NCBI GenBank assembly: GCA_024811115.1
Contig: JAKOGH010000042.1
Coordinates: 310,001 to 374,000 of the forward strand
Length of the DNA stretch: 64,000 nt
Source of the DNA: Terana coerulea
Taxonomy: Eukaryota > Basidiomycota > Agaricomycetes > Polyporales > Phanerochaetaceae
Direction of reading: 5' to 3'
A program made the position numbers and the translations under genes. Positions 33,825-45,806 of the stretch are shown here, piece by piece (the first letter of the stretch is position 1; the number at the start of each line of letters is the position of its first letter). A model generated the notes under the pieces. The model made no database searches and was not told the DNA's origin. It saw only the letters and a list, made by a program, of their open reading frames with translations.

Positions 33825-36800
33825 ATGTTTGGCAACTGGCGGCAGGCTGTGGAGAGCATTGCGCAACACTCCCCAAAGCCCTCTCTGGACGGCGAGAACT
33901 CGACGGGAGAACTTGCCACGAAAGGCTCAGCGGACTCCGAAGGACTCTTGCCATCCCTCTCGTCCTCATCCCTTCTGGCAGACTCTACACTCGGTGCCCT
34001 TCGCAAGACTCTAGCACAACCGCGTCCTGCAAGCCCAGTCTCCAAGGGTTCGCCGGCAACAGATGCACGGCCACAAACACCGCGACAGCGTACAACGCTG
34101 GAGGACAGGCTGAGGGCGAAGTTCGCCATAGGAGACGCGTCGAATGGCACATCCCCAAGTCAGTCCATTAAATCCACGCCTTCCCGTACCCCGACTCCGG
34201 TCATAGACCACCCGCTCTCACCTCCACCAACTGACGAAGTTCAGGCGCCGTCAGCGGCGGAATCCGTATTGTCACCAAGATCTATTCCATTACCCGACTC
34301 ACCAGCTCTCGTCTCCACTGCGTCCCCTGTTTTGGTCGCCGGAGGGATTCCACACCCACTTTCGTCCTCGTTAGATGTACCGCCTAGCTTGGAGCTGGAC
34401 CCTGTCGAGACAAACGCTTCACCGAAGGCTTCAACTCTCGTGCTATCAGTATCCTCGGATTCACCTGGAACGGAGGAACATGTTTCAGATGAAGGAGAGC
34501 CACGAGATGACGCGCCAACACTGGAGGCTCCTGAAGTTGCCAGTACAACACAGACTGAGCCCCCAGGGGACACCGTACCACCGAAGCCTGAGGACGAAGC
34601 TGCTTTGGAAGCTGGCGACGTACCATCTTCCGGAGCTGAGGCAGAAGTGAACGTTGTGGATGATTCGAAGCCAAGCCCAAGCGCTCCCGAGGTACCTGAA
34701 GGTCCACAGTCAGCTGCAGACTCCCCTCAAGCGGACGAATACAAAGTGAATACCGACGGCGCGGAGCCTACCGCTCACGCCGCAGAACCTGAGGAAGTTC
34801 TCAATGGACCTACGTCGCCGGCTACTTCAGCCATGGTAGTTGAAGCCACCGCGGACCCTGCCCTCGCTTCTATAGTCAGCGCTGAGTCTGGTGAGCAGTC
34901 TGTGGTACTTCCCGCGGAGAAGGTGGATGGCGCTCCCGAGCAACACGACAACAAGACACAGCCACAGGTGGACGGCCCTGACATTGAGAGTATGCAAGAA
35001 CGCTTGAAGCTTGTAGAGCAACGCTTTACAGGTTTGTCGTTTGAATCTGCTTATCGGCCACGTCATAACAAGGGCACTGTAGATGTATCCACGTCGTTCA
35101 AACGACTCCAAGCTGAGAAAGCTGCCGCCGACCGTGTTCTGCGTGAGCTCACGCCTGTTGAAAGCATCACTGATGCTGACGGGCTCAGCGACCACCTTCA
35201 GAATCTTGCGATGAAGACGGAGGTGAGCTACGACGCCTGATGCTACAAATTCACGTCTAATGTTTTTTCTCAGATGGCGCAAGACGAGATCAAAAGGCTC
35301 AACGGCAAATTGACAAGTGAGTCTCTTTACAAGCGGCACCCAGTGTGGCCATCTAACTTACAGAACCGAAAGGACAGGAAGAGCGTATCGAGGAACTTCG
35401 AGACATCCATCACCTAGAATCAAAATCGCAGTCTGACACTATCCACAAAGTACGGGCGCAACTAGATGAAGCGGAGGCGCTGCTCAAGGCCAACCAATCC
35501 ACGACAATTCGTCTCGAAACCGATGTCTCTAAGCAGAAAGCCGAGGTCAGCCGCCTAGGCACAGAACTTGACAAGACCAAGTCTGCTGTGAAAGACGAGG
35601 AAGAGAAACGCACAAAAGCGGTCAGTCTATTGAAGACTGTTCGTCAAAAATTGGTGAAGGCCGAGAAGGAACGGGACGACGCCGTCAAAGACGTGCATAC
35701 TTTGAAGGAGAGGGAGAAAGACGGCCACGAGAAGGACCGCTTGGAAATCAAGAAGTTAGAGGACGAGGTTCATAAGGTCAACAACGAGCGTGACACGGCG
35801 ATAAAGGGTCTCAAAGCTCAGTTCGATAAGGAGGTGGCTGGATTGAAGGATAAGCATGAGAAGGAGGTTGCGGCCTTGCGTGGCCAGTATGAACTTGAAG
35901 CTATCACGCTTAAGGTGGGTGCAACCTGCTTCACTACGCTCCAGTGTTAACTCGTATCACAGTCCCTTCACTCGAAAGCTACCGAGTCCAGTAACGCCCG
36001 AATTGCTGATCTCGAGACTTCCGTGCAGATCTTGACAAGCGAGAAAGACGATATATTCGACCAGATGCAGATGCGTCAAGCCGAACTCGAGTCGTCTCAA
36101 TCTCATCTTGAGTCCCTTCACAGCCAGACGGTGGAGCTCCAATATCAACTCCGTGAGCTCACGGAGCGCAACGCGCTCTTAACTGACGAACTCGTGGAGT
36201 CTCGCAAGGAGCGTCCCGCCAAGACGCAGGGCTCCCCTCCCACCGAAGAGGTTACTCGACTTCTGTCGGCGACCGAAGCGAAGTTTGAGGCTCGCATCGC
36301 CGATCTCCGCAGGCAGATAACTGCAGTCGAGCGAGAGCGCGACGAAGGAGAGGCCCTGTTCAGCCGGCGACTGGCAGAGAAGGCCAAGGAGGTGGAACGA
36401 CTGCAGGGTCTAGTCAGTCTATCCGATCAAGGTCGTGAGCAGGAGGGCGAGACCGTAGCGGCATTGCAGAAGGAAATTGAGGCTCTGAAGGAGGCATCTA
36501 AGTTGCGCGAGCAACTAATCGTTGATCTGAGAGCCGAGACTAGTAAGGTTTCCGACGCGGAGGTTAGTCATCAGTTAGGTTCTGTGTCGTCTAAAGCTAA
36601 TGGCTTGCGGTATAGCTTGCAGCGCAAGCCGAAGTCACTCAGCTGAAGGAGAGAATTGACGCCCTTCAGCAATCGCTTGAAGAAAGCCAGACAAGAGAAG
36701 GCCAGACGCGGGCGACGAACAAGGTACGACAGTTCGCTGATCCCAGCTTTCCCACCTCCTCATCCACGTTTGCAGACATTGCGAGAGGAACTGCGTAAAG

Positions 36801-37177
36801 TCCAATCATCAGCTGCATTGTTGGAACGTCAACGAAATCCAGGCGTCGGATATTGGGCCTCGAGGACTGAGAACGCGGCGGATACACGGTCCCCGAGATC
36901 CTCTGTTTCAGATCTCCCCAGAGAGAGCACCAGCTCGTTGTCGCGACCAAGCTCGCCTTCAACCGCTAAGTCAGAAGAAGAGGTGAACCTCGAATATCTA
37001 CGGAACGTAATCCTCCAATTCCTCGAACATAAGGAGATGAGAGTGAGTCCCTCCCCCTATTTCACTCTGTGAGCATGAACTAATGGTCCTTGCCTGCAGC
37101 CTCAACTGGTGAGGATTTTGTCGACTATCTTGCATTTCACCCCGCAGGAAACCCGAAGAGTGATAGCAAAGGTCTGA
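33825..37177 (+). CDS. GRIP-domain golgin (trans-Golgi coiled-coil tether, IMH1-like)
   Basis: Peripheral trans-Golgi tether recruited by Arl1. Exons: 33825-35222, 35274-35316, 35364-35914, 35963-36562, 36616-36723, 36776-37042, 37100-37177; 1014 aa in one frame. The N-terminal third is acidic and disordered (Pro/Ser/Glu-rich, for example DSPGTEEHVSDEGEP). From about residue 390 to 900 there are long heptad-like coiled coils (EEKRTKAVSLLKTVRQKLVK, AVERERDEGEALFSRRLAEK). The C-terminus has the GRIP module: EEVNLEYLRNVILQFLEHKE, MRPQLVRILSTILHFTPQET, RRVIAKV. The EYLRNV-xxF Tyr and the PQLVxVL helix are the Arl1-binding hallmarks. The first residues MFGNWRQAVESIAQHS are a typical golgin start. 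Confidence 0.88.
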
Positions 37178-37541
37178 TGTACCGTGGCTGGTCTTTTTCT
37201 TCATTGGCATTCTTGAATACTCCTTATTATGTGGCATGTACTATGAGGTTGACGGACTTTGCAATATGTATTTCCACATATTCCTACTTTCGTAGCTACC
37301 TTCCTAATTAGTGCAAGGTCACATTCCTGATCGTGATTTGCGGTTTCTGCTTTTCGCGCGCCACCACGCTTGACCTCTGTTGTGCAATTCAAGTTCAACT
37401 CGTGAGTCCAAGGCTACCGCCGTCGCGTGTGGTAGTGCCTATTAGTCGACTGACACTTCTCATTCTCGCTGTAGTAACAGATTCAGAACTTGGCACCGCG
37501 ACGAGTCATACGCTATCGGCGAGAACCAGTCGCTGACTCGG
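37178..37541. other. Intergenic region golgin - TRM44
   Basis: 364 bp between genes in the same direction. No supported ORF and no repeat. Confidence 0.35.
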
Positions 37542-39312
37542 ATGGCACAACCAAACCAGCTGCAGAAGCCCAAGTTTACCCCTGCGCCACTAGATGTGGC
37601 TGAAGAAAGCACTGCATGCCTCGCGAGCCAAGATTCTACCGTACAGTGGCTGCCAGTTGTTGGCTGTGCCGCTGACTTTCCCGTCGAATTGGTGGGCAAC
37701 TCATCAGCTCCCCACTGTATAGTCGTTATGTACGCTGAAGGCTCGTATCCTGCCAGTTCGAGTCAGCGATATCGCAGCTCGTATACCATCCCGAATACAA
37801 CTCCACACTCATTCTCCGCACGGAGGTTGTCTCGGAGACGGACTCCGAGATACCCGACAACGTTCCGGTCGTAAAGGGTTTCGGCCATTGCGGACTATAC
37901 ATCGCAGGCTATTACCGCGTCGACCAGGAAGAGATGCGGGCTTGGAACAATACTGCACACTGTACTGCGAAGACTCGGAGCACGGAAGCACTAGCGGTGT
38001 TCCCTCCTTACTCATCCTGACCCCTATAGTCGCATTCGAAGCAGAATTGCCATATTATCATCCTAGAGTCTCACACCTTGCCTTTCGCTATGTGCTCTCG
38101 GAGCCATCGAGGGTTACATATTGAGGTGGTTCCGCTGCCTGATACGCCCATGGATCTCAACTCTCGGCTGTATAGGACTTGCCTCGCATTACTAGAAACC
38201 CTGCACCGATACGGATGGGGCATGCTTACGCAGTACAAAAAGCGGGTTATACACGATCGCATCGTTCCACGAGAGGAGTACCAAGATCTGTACCTCGTGT
38301 TACGTGAGCGTCACAAACATCTGGTCAATGAATGGCATGAGGTCACAGATCCTCTCAAGCATGTCTTCGAGGTAGGCCTCTCCGTTTGATGTATGCCATG
38401 AAGCTGATTTGAACAAAAGGACATAGGTATTGCAACCTTTCTCATATTTTGCTCTGGAAACAGGCGTATGCTGTAGATGGAGCGCATGTGCAAGCTGAGC
38501 CACTCGCGGAAGAGCCTTGGAAATCGTGGCCGCGTCCTCCTGCAGGTTTTTTAGACCTCGGGTGAGCAATTCCCTCCCTCAACTAGTTCCGTATGATGTC
38601 GTCTGACGTCTAGCACAGATGCGGGAACGGTCTGCTCGCCCATATTCTTGTGGCCGAAGGTTACCAAGGGCATGGGATCGACGTCCGCGCCCGTACATCT
38701 TGGTCTCACTACCCAGAGTCGACACGGGGTGTCTCCACGTAGAAGCTCTGGAACCTCACAGCCTCGCCAATCCCGAATACAAGCACGCATATCTGGTCCC
38801 CGGTGTGTTTTTGATTGGCAACCACGCGGACGAGCTTACCCCATGGGTCCCTGTACTATCGACACTCTGCAACGCCTCGGGCTACATATCCATACCCTGC
38901 TGCGCGTGGACCTTTGACTCGAAATATGAGAGGTCGAAGGCCAGTTCATATCCATTCGACGTGGACGAAGACAAGTTCATTGAGTCGCTTTATCTTGGGG
39001 GCGAGGGCAGCAACACTAGTTCCTACTCACAGTATCGTATATGGCTGGCATCCCTCAGCCTCCGCTGTGGCTGGAAGGTCGAGTGTGAGACTCTACGGAT
39101 CCCCAGCACGCGGAACTGGGCATTAATAGGTTCGTTGTTGCAACTAACGCTCGACGTAACACTGACTTATATCCACAGGACGAGAACGCTTTCAAGAGGG
39201 GACCGAACATTCGCAGGATGCGAGGGAGAACGTGCTTGAGATTATCGAACAGGTGAAGAGAAGGGGAATATTCAAGACCAGGCGTCCAGAAGGCAAGGCT
39301 GGCGATCATTGA
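37542..39312 (+). CDS. TRM44: tRNA(Ser) Um44 2'-O-methyltransferase TRM44
   Basis: AdoMet-dependent enzyme that methylates U44 of tRNA-Ser. Exons: 37542-37716, 37767-38371, 38420-38561, 38619-39129, 39179-39312. Recognisable blocks: [92 protein letters not shown], the AdoMet loop [20 protein letters not shown], then [30 protein letters not shown] and [12 protein letters not shown]. These lie in shifting frames. One base is missing near GGG 37876-37878, TTTT 38447-38450 and GGGG 38726-38729, and one extra base lies near 38112-38122. With these four changes the exons sum to 522 aa. All motifs are intact, so I favour sequence errors over a pseudogene, but this gene carries the most breaks in the window. 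Confidence 0.85.
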
Positions 39313-39815
39313 TGCAGGCTTACCTTCAGATAATAGCCTTCGCTTGCCCTCTGGCTGCTGCTGGGATATGCTCAAAATGCTAGTAGCACTGCCCGACGCG
39401 AGCATCACCATGCCAAAGCCATTTACGAACTACGTGTTGACACGATGGCGATGCACGCTGCTCAGCTCGAGCCTGCTAGTATGATTGGGGACTCGTATAA
39501 TATTGTTGGAACGCTTCACATAAAATATTCGCTTGCTGCAATGTGCATCATATTCCTTTGCTTCGTTAGTAGTGTCTAGGAAAGTACTTGATTGTCCTAG
39601 GCTTTTGTCAATGTGAACTCTGAGCTAAAGTGCCCGATTCGATCTTAGAATGCTGCGCGCTATGTCATTGGGTTTGGGCAAAGTTTCTTGCCAACAGCCT
39701 CAGCTTAGACCGGCCTCCTCCCTTGTCCGACTTGCATCCATGCGTATATAACCTCCTGGCCTTGCTCGCGACTGCCGTTCTGTGAGCTTCCCATTCCCCA
39801 CTTGCGACGATACTT
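39313..39815. promoter_or_regulatory. Promoter region of an F-box protein gene
   Basis: 503 bp between same-direction genes. TATATAAC at 39745-39752 is 66-71 bp before the ATG at 39816 and is a good TATA candidate. No gene is present. Confidence 0.45.
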
Positions 39816-41371
39816 ATGCCTGCTGAACTTCCCGTCGAGCTATGGATGAACATATTCAACCTCGCAGCCGAAGACGATGATGTCTTCGCTAATACCACCC
39901 TTACTCAGTCGTGGAATTCTTCAAGCTGGTTCAAGTTGGCCACTGTCGCTGGCTCGAGATGGACCTTGAGAACCCCGCAGGATGAACTGGCTGCACTGCA
40001 GCGTAGGCGAACTAAGCTCTGGACGGTACGCAAACCACCCCTGTTCAGTGCATGTACTCAAGCTAAGGTGACTCCTTCATGGCCTAGACCATCGTGTTAA
40101 CATCCAAATATTGGAGACATATTGGCTCCGAGTTTCTGTACCAGTGCCTGTACTTCGAAACACCCTCCAATATCATTCGAATCTGTGGAGCTCTCGACAG
40201 GGATAGGCACTTGGGCCGCTTCGTACGAAGACTACACATCACTCGATACTTCACTCGAGAGGGGCTTTCTTCGGAAGACCTTGAGTTAGGGCTTGTCTCG
40301 GTCATCCAACATTGCCGAAAATTGGAAGTGTTCATCGTTGAATGGCCAGTGAACACTGCCTTCACGTCAATAGCAGACGCACTGTGCACATTCTGCTCCA
40401 GGACCCTTCGCACGCTACACGTTCATGTTCCATCCGCGGAACTTTCGAAGCTAATCTGGACACTCGACTCCCTGTCCAGCCTTGTTGCTCTCCACCTGGA
40501 AATGGGAGAGCGAACGTCCGAGGAGAACCGTTTAGGGTCCGCAGGAAACGTCAGCATCGCCTTCCCTCATCTCAAAGAGTTATCTTTGACTGGTGACTCT
40601 TGTGAATTTCTGGAACAAGCTGTCGACTGGGAATTTCCTAGCTTGCGGTCTTTCACCTTTGACTTCGGTGCGCACCGCCACGACCTCCCAGATATCCTCG
40701 AGTTCCTGGATAATCACGGCGAAAGCTTGACGTACCTCGACATCAACTCGATGGTCCAGCTCGACGTTGCCGACATTCTCGAAGCCTGCCCATCCCTGAC
40801 GACGTTCTCCTTCAATGGGGATTGGAGGATGCCTATGGACGAGTCCTTGCCGTATGAAGCTGGCGAACTCGTTCGAGCGCCCCACCCGAACTTGACCCAC
40901 ATCGGTCTGCATCAGCTCTTACACTCCTTCGGCGTCGGCTACGCCGGAACGTACGCCAAGGGCGACCCGCTCGTCACTCGATTCGTCCGGCACTCGAACG
41001 ACATGAACTTCGCTGCGCTGACGAAACGCAGCTTCCCGAAGCTCACGCATGTACGACTACTCAACCGCACCTTGCTCCGCGACCTCGAGGAGGCCAACGG
41101 TCCGGACGAGACGTGCTACGAGAGGTGGGAGAGGTGGTCGGGGCAGTGCAGGAGAGAGCGGATACGGCTGGAAGACTGTACGGGCAATGAACTAGGTCAC
41201 TTGCCGGAGATCGACGATCCTATTGAAGACGAGGAGGAAGACTTCCCATACCACATAGAACCCCTCGCCGGCGATCCTATATCCCAAGTGCAGGCACTCA
41301 CGAGGCAGATCCGGCAACTTACCTTGGCACTCCAGCAAGGGCCTCTCTTGCCTGCCAATAATCAGGGATGA
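39816..41371 (+). CDS. F-box-like / leucine-rich repeat protein
   Basis: Exons 39816-40025 and 40088-41371; 497 aa. The N-terminus MPAELPVELWMNIFNLAAED resembles the F-box core (LPxEL...IF), with the second half encoded after the intron (TIVLTSKYWRHIGSEFLYQC). The rest shows irregular leucine-rich repeats (TLRTLHVHVP, SSLVALHLEM, FPHLKELSLTG, FPSLRSFTFDF, SLTYLDINSM), then an acidic segment (LPEIDDPIEDEEEDFPYHIE) and a Gln-rich end. Such proteins are numerous in agaricomycetes and serve as substrate adaptors of SCF ubiquitin ligases. The target cannot be inferred. Confidence 0.78.
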
Positions 41372-41463
41372 CTCTATCTCTGGACGCACGGTACATTCCT
41401 CAATCCCTGTCAATCTCCCTCAACTGACAACTTGTACAGTTTCATCGATGTTATGTCTACATG

Positions 41464-43023
41464 TCAAAAATCATACAAATCAGGTCTGTTCGACATAAAT
41501 GCTACCTTCTTCCTCTGCTTTGGCTTCTTTATACTCGATGTTATCGTAGTGCTCTCCGCCACCACCGTCACAGGACGGTCCTCGTATACAGTTGCAGGAC
41601 TTGTTTGTCGTACTTGCTCTAGCTGTACTTCTACTGTTGCTATACCCGATCTACCCGACGTCGCCTCGTGCACGTTGCCGTCCGAATGAGAATGTCCGTG
41701 GTTGTGCCCGTGTTTCGGGGGTACGATGCTCTCGATGGAATTCGCGGCAGGCGTGGTGCGGCGTTCACCGACGCCTCCTTCAACATCCAGGTGCAGAGTC
41801 TCAAATACAAGTCGTTTCCGCATGCACTTGAAGGCAAGATTGTTCTCTCCAGATGAACTCAGTCCTCGAAGTGTCGAGAATTTGTCGCTTGCGGGTGTAA
41901 GTGTAACCGGTGCTGGGAGGGAGTGGATGTGCACGAATCCGTGATAAGAAGGGAATATAGCAGATAGAGACGGGTTTGCTAACATGCAGGATTAGAGATG
42001 TCGTGGAAGAGCATACAGCGCGACGTACCTGTGAACGCAGAAAGCGATATGCAGGCATCGGAGAGCCAGCCCAGTTTCTGCACCCAACCGTGTCCACCCC
42101 TGAGTCCTCTGAGAAATATGAGGGCAGCGATATGGAGGCGCAAGCGTGCTTGTGACGTTGAAGCAGAGCACGCAAAGAGTGAAGGAAGTAGCATATTTCC
42201 TAAAGAATAATGCTGTATAAGTGGTACGGTGATTAGGACCTATCATTCACTTACGCGAGCTTCAATATCACCCCAAGAAGGCGACCCGAGGGCTGGTATG
42301 CATATTCTGAGCGGTTTGCGCGTCAAGGTCTCGGTCTCCTCAGAACCCAGGACATCAGCTAGCGTTCTTAGCACCCGCTGTACTGGTCGGTCCGCCAAAG
42401 AGGCCAGGTCTACGAAAGTCAACTGCTTCTTCGACACTGTGGCATCCACGGTAGAGGAGGGTATATGTGTCGTAAGGTCAAACACACGGCAGAAGTCATC
42501 TCCAGTCCTACAGGAGTGTCCAGGTGACTTCTTCGGTATGTCCAGCTGGAAAAGGACGGAGAAAGACGTACTGATTAGAGGACGATACGGTGGTCTGGAA
42601 CTGTTTCATCTGCTCGTACCTCCACGCAATCTTGATTTTCGAATCGCTGCCCTCCGTCTTCTCCTCATCCTCGTCTTCCACTTTGCCACCTGCCGTCGGG
42701 GTAGCAGCATTCGATGGACCGCCAGGAGTCCACATGCATCCCTCGACGAACTCCCTGGGTTGGTCGTGCACAATGCATACGTCTTGCCCGCACGCCAAGC
42801 CTTGACTGACGAAGTATTTCTGCACAAGCTCCCCGTAGCTGGAGTGCACGTCAGGCGCGAGGATAAGCTGACTGCAAGTCAAAGGCAGGCCGCCGCCGAG
42901 GATGTCGTCTAACGAGGGTATTCCCGTGGACGTGATCAAGGTAGATGGAGAGCCTGGTGAGTAGCGAGTCCCGATAGCATTTTCTGTCTGCTTAGACGTG
43001 ACTTTTCTTTTGAAGGAGGACAT
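41464..43023 (-). CDS. ELP4: Elongator complex subunit 4
   Basis: RecA-like, catalytically inactive subunit of the Elongator Elp456 ring, needed for wobble-uridine tRNA modification. Exons: 42572-43023, 42255-42507, 42029-42199, 41464-41978. Motifs: GTRYSPGSPSTLITSTGIPS, LDDILGGGLPLTCSQLILAP, YGELVQKYFVSQGLACGQDV, VEGCMWTPG, WRYEQMKQFQT, LRICIPALGSPSWGD, YFLHSLRALLQRHKHACASI, GWVQKLGWLSDACISLSAFT, PSYHGFVHIHSLPA and LRGLSSSGENNLAFKCMRKR. One base is missing in exon 3 (G4 on the coding strand, plus 42097-42100) to pass from SEDSG to GGHGWVQKLG; with it the sum is 463 aa. ATG at 43023 was chosen because it starts MSSFKRKV and the upstream frame has no ATG. Confidence 0.9.
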
Positions 43024-43329
43024 AATGCTTGCAAAAGTTGCAGAGAAGACAAGCAGGCAAATAACCCAAGTCACAGAGCGAGCTTTGCGCGCTTGTGAAT
43101 GATGCAATCACGGATCGGGATCAACGTAATTCACACCGGGAGGTCGGCGGCTTGGTGGCGGTTCTCGGCGCGGCCCTCAGAGTCTCCAGCTTGACTTCGC
43201 CCAGCAAGCGCAACATCGTGAGGTACAGAGCCAACCTAAAGTGACATGCAATATCATCACGCTAATCATACCCTGTGCTGTTGAATAGGGTGCTGCGTAA
43301 CAGGAAGTAACACGTATGGGCCGTTGTTC
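43024..43329. promoter_or_regulatory. Bidirectional promoter ELP4 / IMP1
   Basis: 306 bp between divergent ATGs. No gene is present. Shared control is inferred from the arrangement. Confidence 0.4.
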
Positions 43330-44058
43330 ATGTCGCGACTCCTAGGACTTGCGGAGTCGGCTTGGTCTACGTTGAAGCGGAAAAACTGGGATGCATTTGG
43401 AAAGAAGTGGGGTCTACGAGGGCTTAAGGTATATCAGCTACGAAAACTCCTCTCTATTCAACGGGTGATTCATCGGCTACAGGTCGTCAATGTAATGTGT
43501 GCTGCACATCTTTTCGCAGAACATGTCGGCTTCATTCATGTCGTAGGTCCTTCTACAACCCTTTTTCTCAAGGTATGCTGAGAAAATACAAACACAAGGT
43601 TGCCGGACCCTCTATGCTCCCGACTATGAACGCCAGCGGCGAAGTCGTACTCGAGACGCGATTAATCACCCCAAATCGCCTCAAACGTGGTGACCTAGTC
43701 ACCTATATATCACCTCTTGACCCAAAGCGCGTTGTCTGCAAACGTCTCATAGGGCTTCCAGGAGATGTCGTGTGTGCTGACCCCACTGGTGTCTCTGCAC
43801 CGTCGACGGAGCACGTTGTCATACCCAAGGGTCATGTCTGGTTTATGGGGGACAACGCGGATTATTCGAGAGACTCAAGGCACTATGGGCCGGTGTCGAT
43901 GGGCCTTATTAAAGGGAAGCTGGTTGCCAAGGTACGATTGCAACGTGCATGCTATGGATCGTGCTTTGAGATGTGATTATTAGGTCTGGCCGCTGTCATC
44001 TGCCGGATGGTTCCGCAACAACTTCAATTATATCGATACAGTTGCGAATGCAGCCTGA
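43330..44058 (+). CDS. IMP1: Mitochondrial inner membrane protease subunit 1 (S26 peptidase)
   Basis: Inner-membrane leader peptidase that cleaves sorting signals facing the intermembrane space. Exons: 43330-43428, 43483-43542, 43599-43931, 43984-44058; 188 aa. After a short amphipathic N-terminus (MSRLLGLAESAWSTLKRK) comes a hydrophobic segment (VVNVMCAAHLFAEHVGFIHV). The catalytic Ser is in AGPSMLPTM and the catalytic Lys in RVVCKRLIGLPGDVV. Box E is GHVWFMGDNADYSRDSRHYG. The end VWPLSSAGWFRNNFNYIDTV is usual for fungal Imp1. The start at 43330 is the first in-frame ATG. The last three residues (NAA) follow no special motif. No frame problem. Confidence 0.88.
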
Positions 44059-44105
44059 TTGCCAACCACGGAACGGTCGATGAAACATGCCTATGAATGG
44101 AGAAG

Positions 44106-45204
44106 CTATCGCACGAAGTTCATAGAGTAACCACCCTGTCCGTTTGGCTCAAATTTGAAGTTGTCTGTGGACAAACCGAAATGACCTAAAGCGGGTATTA
44201 GATGTGGCTTCGCTGCTAGAACACTGGCGCATACCGAGGACGCTATTCCCTAGGCCCTTCAGCTTGTTCATCATCTCATCTGTCTCTCGCTTCTGCGCCG
44301 CCACCACTCGCGGTTTCACAGCTTGTAAGAGCCGTCTGACTTCTGTCACTTGGGTGGACGCGGTAGGGAGTATACTTAATAGCTTGGTGTAGTCTGCGAA
44401 AGAGGGAACCATAAGTGACAATTCGTCGTTTCGAAATATTAAACAGGACCTTCTTGTGCACTAGTGAGAGAAGACCAGGTGTCAAGCTGCTCGTTCGAGG
44501 CAGCGCGACGCTGCAGCGCTTTGATATAGTCTGGATCGTCCGCCAATGCTAGACTGGCTCAGTGACTCTGTTGGCGAGAGATGATCCGCGCAGCTACCTT
44601 CTGTGCAGGCAGCTACAGCTTCTTTGTGTTCACCCTGTGCACGCCTTCTAATCTCAGCCATGGCACAGTGGCGGATAGCGTAATATCCTCACAAGCTTTA
44701 CGTAGCAAGCAGCAATGTTGGCGTTGAGTACTGCCCTCGACTTGCTGCAATCGGCTTGTAGTTCGACTGGCACAGGGTCGGCCGAAGGTGCTTCGTCATC
44801 TGCCGACTCAGGGGAAGACGGACGTTCGCTTGGGCCTGCCTCTGCTGAGTCAATCTCGGCATCTATATCTCTGTCCTTTCCTTTGTCCTTAGGCTTCTGT
44901 CGTGGAGGAAGCCTGCCAAGTGCATTTTGGTAGGCTACTAGAGCCTCGTCCCACTTGCTGGCGCGGAAATGATCATTGCCCTCCTGCTTGAGGGCGGCAG
45001 CATTTTCCAGACTTTCCTGAACGATAAAACTGAGATATTGATAATACAAAAATTATTGGTCCCCACCTTGACCTCCATGGTTTGAGCATCAGGAATTACG
45101 GCCACAGCTGTCGCTTCATCGGTTTCGGCTGCAGTATGCAAGGAGCTCTCGGGCTCTGCAGTGTCCTTAGGCTCGTTTCCGTCATGTTCTTCAATGACAG
45201 CCAT
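44106..45204 (-). CDS. TTC1: Tetratricopeptide repeat protein, TTC1 type
   Basis: Cytosolic TPR co-chaperone-like protein. Exons: 45067-45204, 44693-45016, 44598-44634, 44450-44548, 44235-44393, 44106-44185; 278 aa, frame intact. An acidic N-terminus precedes the first TPR: ENAAALKQEGNDHFRASKWD, EALVAYQNAL. A long Asp/Glu/Ser/Pro insertion then splits the repeat, and helices follow: SRAVLNANIAACYVKL, GEHKEAVAACTEALADDPDY, IKALQRRAASNEQL, EDYTKLLSILPT. The C-terminus (ETDEMMNKLKGLGNSVLGHF, GLSTDNFKFEPNGQGGYSMN) is the TTC1 signature. Its stop lies 48 bp after the IMP1 stop, so the two genes are convergent. Confidence 0.87.
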
Positions 45205-45806
45205 TTTAAGCACAGCTTTGTGATCTATGAAATAGTTCTTTCAGTAAACGTTGTAGGTGGTGTCTGTAGAAGATGGTGTTCGACTACAAGCAGACTTGAA
45301 GCACTGGTAAGCAATTGAGAGGGCGCTTCCTGTGAGCCCTGTCACGGTTACACCACCGGGCGGCGGCGAGGTTGGCGCAGCCTTGGCTGGGGGTCCGGAT
45401 CAGACCCGGTCTCCGATCGATGAGAGTCGCGAGCCCGCTCCGGGCTGATGATCCGTATGTCCGGGGGATGGGCGCCAGCAACCTCAGCTCGAGGGACCGG
45501 ATCACCCGGCGGTGTACAGTAAGACGCGTTTGTGATCGATGACTTCATCGAGATTTGTCCGATTTCTTCACTTGCCCAACCACCTCGAGCGACGCGACCA
45601 CTTCTCAGACTGGACACGGCACTGAGCAGGCGATGCGATGCCGAGAGCCAGGGGCTGACGCAAGCCGTTGGCGCATATGATACAGTGAAGTCACCACTGC
45701 AGCCGATTCGCCGCTCCCTCGACCATGTCGTATAAAAGGATGAGCCCTTTCGCCCAAGAACTCCTAGACTTTTCCCCGCCTTTTCTTGTCTTTCCTAACA
45801 CATAAC
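45205..45806. promoter_or_regulatory. Divergent promoter TTC1 / short-chain dehydrogenase
   Basis: 602 bp without a supported gene. TATAAAAG at 45731-45738 lies about 70 bp before the dehydrogenase ATG at 45807. Confidence 0.5.
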
